Assembly (NCBI RefSeq): GCF_947507565.1
Contig: NC_089176.1
Coordinates: forward strand, 3,286,001-3,350,000
Length of the DNA: 64,000 nt
Reading direction: 5' to 3'
From: Oscarella lobularis
Taxonomy: Eukaryota; Porifera; Homoscleromorpha; Homosclerophorida; Oscarellidae
Positions within the stretch are counted from its first letter, which is position 1, and the number at the start of each line of letters is the position of its first letter. The position numbers and the translations under genes are program-made. Positions 11,508-23,140 of the stretch are shown here, in pieces. The notes under the pieces were generated by a model, which worked only from the letters and a program-made list of their open reading frames with translations, searched no databases and was not told the DNA's origin.

Positions 11508-11615
11508 AAATGAACGTAGATAGTACGGAGACTCTGTTGCGAGGAGCTTTTAGTATATCGTAAACGATCCTGACACACTACTTGGACTTTTTATAGAGAG
11601 AGACAGGGAGTAGAC

Positions 11616-14600
11616 TCAACAGCGTGTAGTATATTGCGTGGCATGTCCCACTGCAAGATGGTCTTGTAATTCGGGAAATAATTCTGCCATGACGACGTCC
11701 AATAGAGAAAAGAATAGCTGCGTCAGACGGGAGAAAATGCATCCTTTCCACCGCAGAATGTGAGTAGGAACTGACACTGACCTGCTTGTTCAGTTCTGGA
11801 TATTGCAAGGCTTCGAATACCAACTTCGTGCGACGCTCATACTCCTGCCTGCCTACGAGGCTCGCAAATATGCCTAAAGACCGCACGAACTTCAAAATTA
11901 GGAAAGAAAAAGGATAAAATGATCACTCACCGGGTGGAAAGCCAAGCAGGTCATCAAGAGCCTGATCGGCCCGTTCTTTCTGATCTTCCGTCGTCCTTGA
12001 ATAGCAAGTAAAGATGAAACCACGTATTTAAATATCTAATGGTAAACCAACCTCGGAGGATCGTCATCGTAAAAGAGAAGATCTATTTAGTCAAAGCTTT
12101 TTTTCATAGATTGCCGCGATAACGTAAAAACAGCGACTCGAACCTCTCAGTAAATGAATTATGTCAACGAGGTAGTCTTCACGGAAGACGATTTCCATTT
12201 TCCGACACAAATAGCTAAACAGACGGTAACAGAGACGCAATTGGTAAGAAACGACTCGGAAGAGAGATAAACACCTGTCCAAATAAGCCTCAAGGCTGTT
12301 TTGGCCTAAAACGCGAACGCAGCAGACAACGTGATGCAACCAGCGCGGCACTTGATAGACAGTGCGAACTAGACGTAAAAACACCGTGTTTTGATACGTG
12401 ATCTTTCCCGTCCTCGTTTTACTGAGATACTGCAACACTTCGCCCGCTCCTGATAGATGGAACGTATCCGATGCAGATCTTCTAAAACTATTGCAACTGC
12501 AACAGAATCTTATCAAATTGGGACGCCATAGCGTCCTACCTCCAAACCGCTTGTCTTCCCAGTATCTATTTAGAGCACGCAAGATGGGTTGCCAAATGCT
12601 CATGATACGATTTTGCGAAGTCTACGCCTACCTTTCCCCCTCTAGACCGACATCCCTTTCCTCTACGTCAAACGCTTGTGATTCCGACTGGCAATGGTCG
12701 AAATCCTTGCGCATTTCGGCGACCGCTGCATCCCTTTGTGAACAAACAGCGGAAGTGTGTGTCTACGTCCACACAACAGACCAGACCATTACTTACTCGT
12801 GCCGATGTCGAGCCGTTTCAACGAAGGCGAGAAACGCCTGTAGGAAAGCCTCCAAGTGTTGGCCCTTCTGCAAATAGCATCCCAAAACACAAGACGTTAA
12901 TCGTAACGAAACAGAGTGACGTGAAGCAGTAATTCGCGTACCTCTTTCTTCAGCTTCAGCTTCACCGATTTGAACATCGTTCCTAGAACGTTTGTTCGTT
13001 CGTTCGTTCGTCTTTATCTCGCTCTCCCCTAAGGCCCCACCTAGCAACCGCATCCAGCGTAAAAGCGGTTTTCTTCTCGGTATCGGGTGTGAGGAAGCTG
13101 TAGAGAAGTTGACTGCCGCTAAGTAACGGATGACTCACCAAACACTGTAGAACGAATAAAAGCGAATTTGGAGTCCACAGAGAAGAATTCCATACGCGCG
13201 CGCGCGCGACAACTTGCCTTCAAGTATTTCTCCAATTCGGATCGCTTCTTTTCAGCCGTCTCGTCGGACATTCGCAGAAGGAAACCACGCGACGGAAGCC
13301 GAACGTTGAGGTCGTCTAAAAATCGAAGACAAGAATGGCTTCTAAGCCACACTATCTACACAGATCACTGACCGTGAAAGTTCTTCAAGCGAATGTCCAA
13401 ATTTCGAAACTGCTTCCAATCCCTATACAGTGCCGAACACGTAAGAAAAAGAGATTCTCTCCAGGCTTCTTTTCTTCACCTCTTTACATTCCACGATGAC
13501 CCAGTGCCTATCCCAATCAAGCCCCTACTAGTGTCTTATCTAAGAATCAAGCAAATCCATATACCTTGCATTGTTGCTATCGTAGGAATTGGAGTCGGCG
13601 TCTTCACAACAAGCTTGCAGACGAGTCGCTGCGTGACAACCCCTTTGCTTTCCACTTCGGCCGAACGAATGCGCACGTCCCATTGGCTCATATCGTACTC
13701 GGGCGTACTCCCTTCGTCCTCGGCAATGTCGTCACCGCCACTTGAATCATCATCCGATTGAGCCTGAATAAACTGAAGGAGAAAGTGAAAGAGGAAGGGG
13801 AGAGTATCGCATTGGGTGACTGACTGCGACGAGTGGAGGAGGAAGAGGCGATTTGCGCGAGTTGTTTGAGTCTGGTATGTCCGGATCCGGCATTTTTCCT
13901 TCTTCTGGAAGTAAAAACGCTGCGTAGGTACGCGCGATCAGCTAGCTTTCGTTTTTGCACTCCGCTGTTGCGGTGGTCTTGAAACCGATCTTTAATCTTG
14001 ATTCCGAGCCGCTTGAAAACGTTTCAATTTTTCACACGCCTCGAGAAAAAACCATACGAAACGAAATTCGGAAATGACGTCCCAAAAACGCACCCTTTCG
14101 AAGACGGTTTCGCGCGAGCAGGCAACCGACTGCCGCACACCATTTCATAATACTTGAAAGCGAAGAAAGACATTCGGTTTATAAAATCCATTATGAGAAA
14201 AAGACAGCGTCTTGCCTCGTCGCTTTGATGAAAGAGCGGACAATATATATCAACGAGCATCGCGTAGACGCGTTCGTACGCTCTGAGGGAACTCTTCGCA
14301 TGAGTGTTTATCTAAGAGACTCTCTCTCAAAACTTACTTTAGTAGCGGCGTCGACTGCTGCAATTTTCTCAGCCCCTGAACCGAGTCGTTGGCGTCCAAA
14401 GCATCGACAGCTACGCGACAAAATTGAGTGACTAACGAGAAAAAATTGCAATTGACGAACCCAATTTAAGATCGTTGACGACACTATCGTCCATGCGAAT
14501 TTTGTCCCAGGCGGTGGGAGAAAAGTACGTGTCGTAGAGAGTCTTCGCCTGTTTCGCAGTGCGCATATCACAAGATAAGTAGAGTTGAGCCGTTCTCCGT

Positions 14601-16617
14601 TAATTTGCGTACCTCCCTCAAGATGCTCTGCGATTCGGTTTCCGATACGTTCGGCTCCATGCATTTCCTATTGAGATCCTCTGCTCGCGTGAAGAAGCGA
14701 GCATATGCGGGATTAAGAAAACAGTAGGGAAAAGGAAAAGATAACGGAGAGCTTCCATTAGATTGCATGAAGGCAAGCAATCAACGCGACGTTTACCGAC
14801 GGTGAGGCAGAATTCACCGTTCCCTCTCCTTTCATGAGCTGCATGAAGTGAAACAGGCCGTCAGTCGACGAGAGGATCGTCGGAAGTGGATGCCGCAGCG
14901 CCTGGGGGAGGGGGAGGAGCGAGTGGGATTTGCGCAAGAACGAGAAAAGAAAAGAAACCGGTGCTTTTTTCTCTAGCCGCAAAGAACACCCTACCGAGTT
15001 GAGTTTGCTTGATCGGGCAAAGGTCGAGAGGATGGGAACCAGCTTGCTAGGCTTCTCTAGCGGTTCACAGGCTATTGCATAGTCCCCGAGGGGGGAATCC
15101 AATGACGTGAAAAAGTTCCGCCAATATTTTTTTTACCTTTGCGGGAAGAATCAATTCGATCACAATCTTATTGACAATATCCTGCGCTCAAGAAGATAAA
15201 CGAAGAGAAGTGAGGATCCAATCAATGAGGAAGCCAAACGAACGAACTGGACTTGAGATGACTTGGCAGAGCCTCGACAGCAGCTGACGGGCGGTCAACT
15301 CCTCGAGAAAAGCGACGAGACTCCTTCGACCCCAAATCAACCACGACTGAATATCTCAATGCTTTGCTACCTCGACTTGAGCGACGCCGGCGGCAGAACG
15401 CGCGGCACGATGATTGCGGCGACGCGACGGAGGTATCTAATTGATGCATGTTCACCGCGAACGGCTTCATGCACGTCATCGCCGTACTCGCGCAGGATGG
15501 CGCCGACAAACGCGGCACCTTTAAGACAAGGATCTCGGGGGGAAAAAGAGAGAATAAATAAATAAAAATTGGTGGTCCAGTTTTCTTACTCTTATCTTTC
15601 ACCGCAAAGATGACGTGAAGGTGAGCCATGCCCGCCTGAATCAGTTTCTCGGTCCACGACTTTCGGTATATCGATCTGCAAAAAGAAATTATGTATTGCC
15701 TCGATCCGTTCTCGGGTTCTTTTTACTTTTTTTGCTCGCTTGACAAAAGAGGCGATGATGAACTGGAGATTGCTTCGAAATTCGTCGACGAGCTCTTCAT
15801 GATCATTGATCTGCCTGCAAAGTGGACAGCCAGCCCCGCATTACTAATGGGTCTCTTTCCTTCCCCAAATGAGGAACGGCATATATTCAAGCGTCTCCTG
15901 TCCTCATTTGATACCCGTATACGTGCACTCCTGCTACTTACCGATACCACTCCTAAACGAAATCCCGCAAGACCAGTTCAAAAAACTAAAAGAGACAATT
16001 TTTTACTATCAAATGGTCACGCGTAAGAGAAACGCTTCCTAGACCCCATCTTTGGAGAAAATCTCGCGAAAAAAACTTCAGCTCCTATAATTTCACTTCT
16101 TAGAGCTATCGACTCACTTCCGAAAGGGCTTCTTCGACTGGCAAAGGTACGAGAACGTCATTCCAAGGCTATGCTCCAAAAGAAGCGACGGTACTCGAAA
16201 TCCACCACGCCCCTAACGAGATACCTGTAGATCGGAAGTACGTGACTGCTCCTCGGCTAAAAGAGACATCGGGAATGATGATGAAAAGACGTTTAGAATG
16301 CCGTACCGATGCCGCTGACAATTCTCGTTGCCGCATCCCGGCGGCAGAGTCGGCTTGATCAGTTCGCGTCGCTTTATCCAGATCAGGAAGCTCGGAACGA
16401 GCGCTTTCGCTTTCAGAAGGCAATAGGCAGCGCAGCAGCCGCACGCAGTTGTCCAAAGCCAGCGCAGGAGAGCGTGGTGGCTAAGGAAAATGCGATTTGC
16501 GAGAAAAAAGTCGCCGGTCGCGAGTTTCTAACCGCGAAAAGACGATCGAGATGGAAAAAGGCCAACAAAAAGAAAGGGTCTAAGCGATCCAGCGGCCTGC
16601 GGATGTCGATTAGCCAT
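11616..16617 (-). CDS. SNX14: SNX14-like sorting nexin, copy B (exon 1 apparently frameshifted)
   Basis: Second copy of the sorting nexin, with the same exon order as copy A and here complete at the 3' end. The last exon encodes LLDVVMAELFPELQDH and stops at 11616-11618, matching the SNX14 C-terminus LLDIVIQELFPEL. Also visible: FEALQYPELNKQ (11.8 kb), CRKMEIVFREDYLVDIIHLL, QVPRWLHHVVCCVRVLGQNS, the PX segment LPSRGFLLRMSDETAEKK (13.3 kb), the RGS segment FSPTAWDKIRMDDSVVNDLK (14.5 kb) and the PXA start MAHLHVIFAVKDKS (15.6 kb). Exon 1 (ATG at 16615-16617) lacks 10 nt of copy A's anchor-coding sequence and its donor reads GGTTAGA instead of GGTGAGG, so the frame into exon 2 is lost unless a different start or splice site is used. 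The rest shows no lesion I could confirm, so it may be a functional N-terminally altered copy or an early pseudogene. Confidence 0.7.
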
Positions 16618-17021
16618 TTTCAGTCCATTCGAGACGGGTTTACTAACGTGCGCTAAATGCATTGGAGGTTCTGGTTCTGCTGGTACTGTACAGTACCTGT
16701 CCTTTTTTACAGATGTCTAGTGAAATCGATGCGTAATCAGCGTAGACATTAAAAACTAAATTTCTAGAGACAACCAGAGGCCATGCACAAACTACTAAGA
16801 CTAGGGAGTCTTGCTTGCCGTAATATAAGTCAGACTTCAATTTTTCCCACTCTTTGGACACCTAATTTTTTACTGTTCCCAGACGTGCGATGCCGACGTC
16901 GAAGCAGAAAGAACCCAAGACAAATAACAGCCCGTCACTTCTACACACTCAGCCAGGATCCTTTTTAGGAATGACAGTGCTATACTTCCCAGCACGGTGC
17001 GCAGAAAGTTTTTTCCTCTCG

Positions 17022-18764
17022 TTTACTGCAAAATTCGTCCGTCAAAATCTTTCGCGTATCGTCCGGATTCTTCACGGCGTGTCCGACAGTTCGCGGGTCC
17101 ACGTAGATCTCGTGATCGTTTCCGCCCTGCGAGGAAAAGAAAACTTGAGTCCAGTTTGGACCAAAAAAAACCGCCGTTGAGCAAATTTTCACCCTTACCT
17201 CAAACGTCTTGTCGCCGAAGAAGCGAACGACATCAAAGCCATCATTAGCAACGTGTCGCAAACAGTATGTCTTGTCCCAGCCGATGGGAAAGACGTCAAA
17301 GCTAATTTGGCCACCTGCGCAATTAAGCAAGACGAATAAAGGAAATAAGAAATCGACCTTTGAACAGAAAGCCGACAACCAAATTTTTCCTAAGCAGGCT
17401 CGCCGCCTAATGCATACAAACCGCGCGCTCTCGTTCCGCCCGCCCGTTTCCGCACCGAGACCACCGGCGGTGGAGCCGCCGGAGGCTCAAAATAGCCCCG
17501 TCAGAAAAGTCAATACCATGTACTGACGTACCGATTGAGAACTTGAGATCAAAGCTCGCGAATTCCCGCTCGAGTGCAGAGACAAACTTCGTTCTAATTC
17601 CCGTCTCCTAGGAAGAGATAAGGAAAATTTGCATCTGGATGTTGAATAGGGCAAAGCAGCCCGTGCGCGCGATGAGACGTTTCACGCTGCACCGTCACTA
17701 AAAGATTGCTATTGAGCGAGGGAGGGAGACCTCTTCTCAATTTCTCCCGCGCACATGCCTTAACTGCCGCGAATAATTCAGACATTGCTACTTCCACAAC
17801 ACACAACAGATCGTTGGAAAGGTCACAGTGCCAGTTCCAACCTTATCATATTCGAAGAAGGCGATTCGCTCCTCCTGGGAGCAATTTCTTCCAATAGGTG
17901 ACACGTTGAGCATGCCGTTACAATGAACGTTCCCCTTGATTAGAAGGCAAGTGAGTAGGCGTGCTCCAAATCGCGGAATGACGCACCTCTTGATTGGAAT
18001 ATCAAGATCGGCGATGTAGTGCAAACAAAAATTTATGAGTTGTTTCAACTTTTCCTCGCCCATGAACGTCTTGATGCTCTGCGGGAGGGAAGGGGAGGGA
18101 TCATAAAACCAAAAAGCAGCCGGACAACTTTGGCGGCGGATTCTTTATTCCCCGACAGACGTCCCAAGTAAATAGATCAACAAAAAGAGTCGCTAGCGAC
18201 CGCAACCCTACACCCAAGGGAACACGACGCAAAGAAGGTACTCAGATTTGAGATGCTGTATCAACATCGAACAGAAACTAGGAGAATCTTTCTAGCGCAA
18301 TTTCTGCAGGGGTAGGAAATTCGAACATCTGTCTCTCGTACTCCCCTTCTAGGACTTCTATTTTATGACATGCTAACGTGTACTACCTCAACTGCGACAA
18401 GTTCGCCGTTCTTGTAGGCGACCAGGCCATTTTCGGCGAAGACGTAATCGTACGAGTGTATGGCTGAAGAATACGGGGTAGAACTAGATTACTTTCTTCT
18501 TTTCTTTTCTCGATCGACGGTCTCACCGTCTTTGCCGCCCATCTGTTCGAGTATTTTCGACTGGTCAGAAACGCCGACGAGGCCGACGGCGTAGCGCTCG
18601 CGAACGCTCGCCATGAACGTCTTCATCTCTTGCGAAATCGGCTACGCGGTTGCGTTCGTTTCGTAGCCAAGAGCTTCCTTTTTCGCAGTCGTTACCTGTC
18701 GCGGCGCCGTCAGCGTGCCGTCGACGTCGAAGAGGAGAAGAACGGACTTCTACTCCGTCGCCAT
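17022..18764 (-). pseudogene. PMM2: Phosphomannomutase, copy B (pseudogene)
   Basis: Same eight-exon layout as copy A but broken. Codon 5 of exon 1 is TAG (copy A has CAG). The exon beginning GTFI has lost 7 nt (AATTCCG in copy A, plus-strand 5' CGGAATT) just after the Ile codon, which shifts the frame before [11 protein letters not shown]. In the last exon one A of a run is missing, so the native TAA is bypassed and translation would continue to a stop at about 16980. The conserved VGGSD reads VGVSD. A ~180-bp insertion sits in the intron after the EYDKV exon (about 17.63-17.81 kb). Three independent inactivating changes make a functional enzyme unlikely. Copy A remains intact, so the pathway is covered. 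Confidence 0.9.
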
Positions 18765-19346
18765 TTTAGATCGTGCGCGCGCAATGACGGAAATCGCGGG
18801 AGCCACGCCTTCGCGTCAGTGACCCCACTTACCTCAACATGCTATGATATGCAAGCGCAAAATGCATGCTTGCTGTCTAATTGAATTGTGTTAGCCTGTT
18901 TCGTAGTCTCACTGCCACTATCGCCACTATCGTCACCGTGCAAACCCGTTCATCGCTCATTTAGTCGAATAAGACTCATTTAATGTAATTTCTTCAAACA
19001 CAAGGCGTCTGAAAATATTGAGGTGAACCACAGATTTTGCATGCTGAGAGAAATCGCAAACAATGGCGTTTGAGACACACGACTGACCCGAGGGGGCAAA
19101 ACTGATCCTCCCGCACACCTAAAAGGCCACCCATTAGACTCACTTCCGTATCAATGTTTACGTAGCCCCCCAATGGAAGTGATTTAGTGGTAAGGGGATG
19201 GAACAAGGATAATTAGTGGCAACGTCATTAGAGCTCCGGACCCATTATAAGGCCGACACAGCAGCGGAGCTCGTTATTCGGAGTCCGTCTTACCGCCAGA
19301 CAGTTTCCTCTGTGCCATCCATATATCATCGCTAGTCACATCATTC
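18765..19346 (+). promoter_or_regulatory. Upstream region of homeobox gene 2, with TATA box
   Basis: Duplicate of the region before homeobox gene 1. The TATAAG box is at 19246-19251, about 100 nt before the ATG. Retained blocks include ACCCATTAGACTCACTTCC, GGATAATTAGTGGCAACG and CCCATTATAAGGCCGACAC. Small indels separate the copies but the order is conserved, which suggests shared transcriptional control of the two homeobox genes. Confidence 0.5.
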
Positions 19347-20207
19347 ATGGCGACCGATCGTCGAAGTCCGTCAACAAATTTCATGATGGCAAGCATTCTC
19401 AGCTCGTCGACGTCGAGTCTTGCCGACTCTTTGCGCGACGAGACGCCGTCGCCATTGAGCCGAACGCACATAATCAGCAGCGAGCAAAACCTTTCCGAAT
19501 CACGAATCCTGTCCCCGGGTCTCCCGTCGTCGTCCTCCTCCTCGTCGACGTCGTCATTCGGCACGCATGCTGCCGCAACCGCTGTCGGCAGCGGCTCCGT
19601 AACAGACATCACTGCCGCTGTCGGCAAGATGCGCACGAATCGACACAAGAAGCCGCGCACGACTTTTTCCGACGAGCAACTGTACGAGCTCGAGCAGAAA
19701 TTCGCGCGCAACAAGTACCTGTCGGCAAAGGAACGCCAGTGCATGGCGGAAGTGCTCGGGCTGACCGACGCGCAGGTAAAGACGTGGTTTCAAAATCGAC
19801 GCATGAAATTGAAGCGGCAGCTCGAAAGCATCGGCTGTCAATCGCCGAGCGCCGAGTGGCGCGACGAAAGATTCTATTGCGGCGGACTTTCCTATAGTCC
19901 GGCGGCAGCGTCATTGCCATCATCGGTTGGGGACATCCGGAGAGCAGCGATCCTTCCTTCTGCCATGACGGCAGCGGCGATCCCTCCCGTTACGGCGGCG
20001 CTCCCCAGCCCCGTTCCTATGTTCAGTTTCATGCATTATCAACGACCGCCCGCCGTCGTTCCCAGCGGCTTTCACAAAGGACTCGTCGCATGCCATCCAT
20101 CATTTAAAGCAACGGTCCCCTATTCTCGGTACATGACCTACGACCCTTCGTCCGCTTCGTCGTCGTCGTCGTCTTGCGTGCCAGTGCAACATTCAATGTG
20201 CAAGTGA
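19347..20207 (+). CDS. NK-like homeobox transcription factor 2 (single exon, 286 aa)
   Basis: Close duplicate of homeobox gene 1. The homeodomain is at residues 100-159 and differs from gene 1 at three positions (His to Tyr in helix 1, Arg to Cys in helix 2, Ser to Ala before helix 3); the recognition helix [15 protein letters not shown] is identical. The EH1-like FMMASIL (12-18) and the [13 protein letters not shown] motif are retained. The Ser-rich stretch and C-terminal Ser run (SASSSSSSC) vary in length but stay in frame. Together with the conserved promoter this argues that the gene is functional, unlike the neighbouring PMM2 copy B. The nearest named families are Bsh/BarX/Vent; orthology is not assigned. 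Confidence 0.93.
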   Translation: MATDRRSPSTNFMMASILSSSTSSLADSLRDETPSPLSRTHIISSEQNLSESRILSPGLPSSSSSSSTSSFGTHAAATAVGSGSVTDITAAVGKMRTNRHKKPRTTFSDEQLYELEQKFARNKYLSAKERQCMAEVLGLTDAQVKTWFQNRRMKLKRQLESIGCQSPSAEWRDERFYCGGLSYSPAAASLPSSVGDIRRAAILPSAMTAAAIPPVTAALPSPVPMFSFMHYQRPPAVVPSGFHKGLVACHPSFKATVPYSRYMTYDPSSASSSSSSCVPVQHSMCK

Positions 20208-20980
20208 GCGACACTCTTTATAGTGCATGTCGTTGTTTGATCGTGTTTCGTAGTTACCCTAATGGTAGTACGTAATTTTGACTCGATGGACGGCTCATGC
20301 GCGCGCGCGGGGCCCAGCCTAACTTTAGTCAATGTGTATTTTTATCAAAACCTTATGTGACCGAGTGTGGGACTATATATTAGAATGGCTATTTAAGCTA
20401 ACATATATCTCACGCGAGGCCTCGCAGTGGCGATGCACGCGAATATTCCTGCCGTTCAGAGTCAGCAGAAGCCTCACTACCAGAGGATCAATTGAATCAG
20501 CGCCTTCGTGACGTCAACGCGCGAAGCCCGACCTGTCCGGCATATGACTTGCGGTCGGACCGTCGCGGTGGGGATGCCCTGCATTCCAAAGTCCCTTTCC
20601 GTTTCCCACGATGCGAGACCAATTTGCCGGGAGAGCACAAACTCGATTTCGATTTCGCGTCGCCACTCGGTCGCCGTTCGCGAGTAGCGCGAGAGCATGC
20701 GGATTAGCGAAGGTGCCTGACTGACTCTAAGGAGACCGCTTAATTAAGTGCAACGATTACGGGTCGCGTGCTGAACGGTTTCCATTAAACAACACATGCA
20801 CTCGGGTGTTATAGCCGAAAGCACGCGAGCGGTTTCTCTTTAGTGCCAACACATTGCATCGCCTATGTCCACACGAGAGAAGCCGACAATAGGTCTGAGT
20901 GGCCGACTAATGGGTGTCAAATTCGACACAAACTTTATATAACACTAAGTGACTGACTGCGAGACGCGGGTTTCGGCCGG
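20208..20980 (+). promoter_or_regulatory. Intergenic region before homeobox gene 3, with TATA box
   Basis: No coding sequence seen. Homology to copy A ends near 20.3 kb, the right edge of the duplicated block; a short (GC)n run GCGCGCGCG lies there. The TATATAA at about 20936-20942 precedes the homeobox gene 3 ATG by about 40 nt. TTAATTAAGTG at about 20.74 kb is a possible homeodomain site. Confidence 0.4.
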
Positions 20981-21729
20981 ATGACTTCGAATTCGACGGA
21001 CGCGACGATCGTGCCGCACGTCGCCGCCCAGAACGGCGGCGAATCGTTTCGAATCGACAATCTACTCTCATCGTCGTCTTCGACTTCGATTCGCACGTCA
21101 GACGTCTCAAAGGACGTCAAAGATAACAGCGAATGCGACGGTAACCAGATTTTCCCAATCGCAGTATCCCTTTCTTTTTTCGATCGCACGCGGCCGGGTC
21201 CCCATTTCGATCGCGATTCAATTTTCTAGCAAATACGCTTTCGAGCGCCCCGCCGACGACGAAGAATCGAATTAAGCATCGCACGACATTCAGCGATCTA
21301 CAACTATGCCGACTCGAGCAGATATTCGAACGAACGAAATACTTATCGCTCGCAGAACGCCAGCAACTCGCTCACATGCTCGACATGAGCGACGTTCAAG
21401 TGAAGACGTGGTTTCAAAATCGACGCATGAAGTTTAAGCGCCAACACGCCGAAAGCTACCAGCAATTAGCGACGTCGGTCAGCTGGCGAAACGAGGCGTT
21501 CTCAAAAACGCTTCAATCGCGAGCGTTCTTACCTCCTCATCCCTATGATGTAGGGTATTTTTCTCGTCGATTGTATCCCATAGCGCAACAGTGGGGGTAT
21601 TTGCGTTTCTCCGCCGAGCCGTACGGGTGGCATTCGTCGTCCTCGGCGCCAATGCTACCGCCGCCGCCACCGCCACCGCCGTCGCTGCCTCCCTACAACA
21701 CAACTCCTTTCTCGGGTTCTAAAATGTAG
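20981..21729 (+). CDS. NK-like homeobox transcription factor 3 (2 exons, 219 aa)
   Basis: Exon 1 is 20981-21140 and exon 2 is 21230-21729, joined by an 89-nt GT-AG intron (donor GACG|GTAACC, acceptor TTTTCTAG) in phase 1. The protein has the EH1-like FRIDNLL at residues 23-29, a homeodomain at about 67-126 ([41 protein letters not shown]) and a Pro-rich tail ([14 protein letters not shown]). After the homeodomain, SWRNEAF may be a diverged form of the [10 protein letters not shown] motif of genes 1, 2 and 5. FRIDNLL resembles the EH1 motifs of BarX/Bsh/Hex proteins. It is the only array member with an intron before the homeobox. Confidence 0.92.
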
Positions 21730-22240
21730 AAGTAAAAAATGTTTTTTTTCAAATGACTACGTTGTTTGTTTGAATGGCGTGTGTTTTCTCTCCGTAAAGC
21801 GTGCTGTGCCAGGTGCGGACTGTACACGGGTGGTAAAATCGTACAACTACACGATAATCGTGAGAATAAATCAAACCACTTTGCGACGAGAAGCAATACT
21901 GGGGAACGTGGCGACGGCCGAGCAAACACGGCCGCGCGGAAATGCGTTCATTTTGAACGACTAGCATCGAGCATCTGATGGAGAAGCAAATCTACACGCA
22001 ATGACATCATTTAGGCAAACGGGGACGAGTGACGTTCGCGTGTTCGCTCACCACATTGTAAACAAGATCCGTCGTCCGCTTCCGACAGCAAAACATGACC
22101 AATGAATAATCGAAAGGCCCTATCCCCCTAGTCATGCATTCTAAGCGCGAATCCGCGAGGTCCAGCCGGGAGAGCAGCGATTGCGGTGGCACGACGATTA
22201 ACGAAGAAAAACAATCTGCTAATGCCGGAATCGCTCGGAA
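21730..22240. other. Intergenic region between homeobox genes 3 and 4
   Basis: About 510 nt with no coding sequence I can support. It contains TAATCGT- and ATTAACG-type homeodomain core sites near 21.86 and 22.2 kb. No clear TATA box was found for gene 4. Confidence 0.4.
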
Positions 22241-23140
22241 TTGCTTTGCGACCCAACACCAAGCCCATTCTGCCGTCGACCGTCGCCCACGATGGACGCG
22301 CCCGTAGTACCTCCTTCGTCGATCGCCCCTGGCGACGACGACGTCAATGTCAAACGAAAACCGTACACGTCGTTTCTAATCGAAACGATTCTCGCCACGA
22401 CATCGTCGTCTGCGGCTTCCAAACGAAGGGAGTCGACGATGACGTTGTTGACAAATTCGGAAGACGGTAAAACGACGGAACAGGACGACGGCACGGAGTC
22501 GTTAACAAAACAGGATTCCATTGGAAGCCAAGCCCCTGAGGCGCAAATCAAGAATCATGTCCTATCAGGAAAGGAGCACGACGGAGATGACCGTCGTGAC
22601 GACAATTGTCAAGATGACAATTCGGACAGTTCCGCTCCAGTCGTCAAGACGATAAAGCCACTGAAGAAGCCGAGAACGACGTTCACTGATCACCAAATCA
22701 CCGAGCTCGAGCGTCTGTTCAACGCTCAAAAGTACCTGTCGTCAATCGAACGACATGACGTCGCCCGACTTCTCAATCTCACCGAAACCCAAATCAAAAC
22801 GTGGTTTCAGAATCGTCGAATGAAGTTCAAGCGACAACACTCGGAACGCGAACTCCAAGCGATATCGTCGCACTACGCGGTCGCCGCCGCCACCGCCGCC
22901 TACAGGCTCAATCCATATCCCGCGCCGATGAGAATGCAACGGCAGCCGTCCCAGTGTTATTCGCATCAACCGGGACTGCTTTCGCCGTCGAATCAAAGAT
23001 TCTCCAGTGGCATCTATTTTCCGGCTCCCGTTCACCAGGGAATGGAACGACGCTATCCCCCGATCGGGTCCCAACCGCCGCTGCTCAGTCCCATTCCCAG
23101 GAGATTTGCGCCGACGTCCGGCGCTGCATACATATTCTAG
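22241..23140 (+). CDS. NK-like homeobox transcription factor 4 (single exon, up to 299 aa)
   Basis: Homeodomain at residues 141-200, counted from the first [51 protein letters not shown]. The [15 protein letters not shown] helix with Ile at homeodomain position 45 is most like Vent-type proteins, while FLIETIL (45-51) is a Bsh/BarX-like EH1 motif. An acidic Asp-rich stretch (KEHDGDDRRDDNCQDDNSD) lies before the homeodomain. The tail is rich in Tyr, Pro and Gln. A second in-frame ATG at 22292 (MDAPVV) is an equally good start; both keep the EH1 motif. No [10 protein letters not shown] motif is visible, which makes this the most divergent array member. Confidence 0.92.
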   Translation: MLCDPTPSPFCRRPSPTMDAPVVPPSSIAPGDDDVNVKRKPYTSFLIETILATTSSSAASKRRESTMTLLTNSEDGKTTEQDDGTESLTKQDSIGSQAPEAQIKNHVLSGKEHDGDDRRDDNCQDDNSDSSAPVVKTIKPLKKPRTTFTDHQITELERLFNAQKYLSSIERHDVARLLNLTETQIKTWFQNRRMKFKRQHSERELQAISSHYAVAAATAAYRLNPYPAPMRMQRQPSQCYSHQPGLLSPSNQRFSSGIYFPAPVHQGMERRYPPIGSQPPLLSPIPRRFAPTSGAAYIF

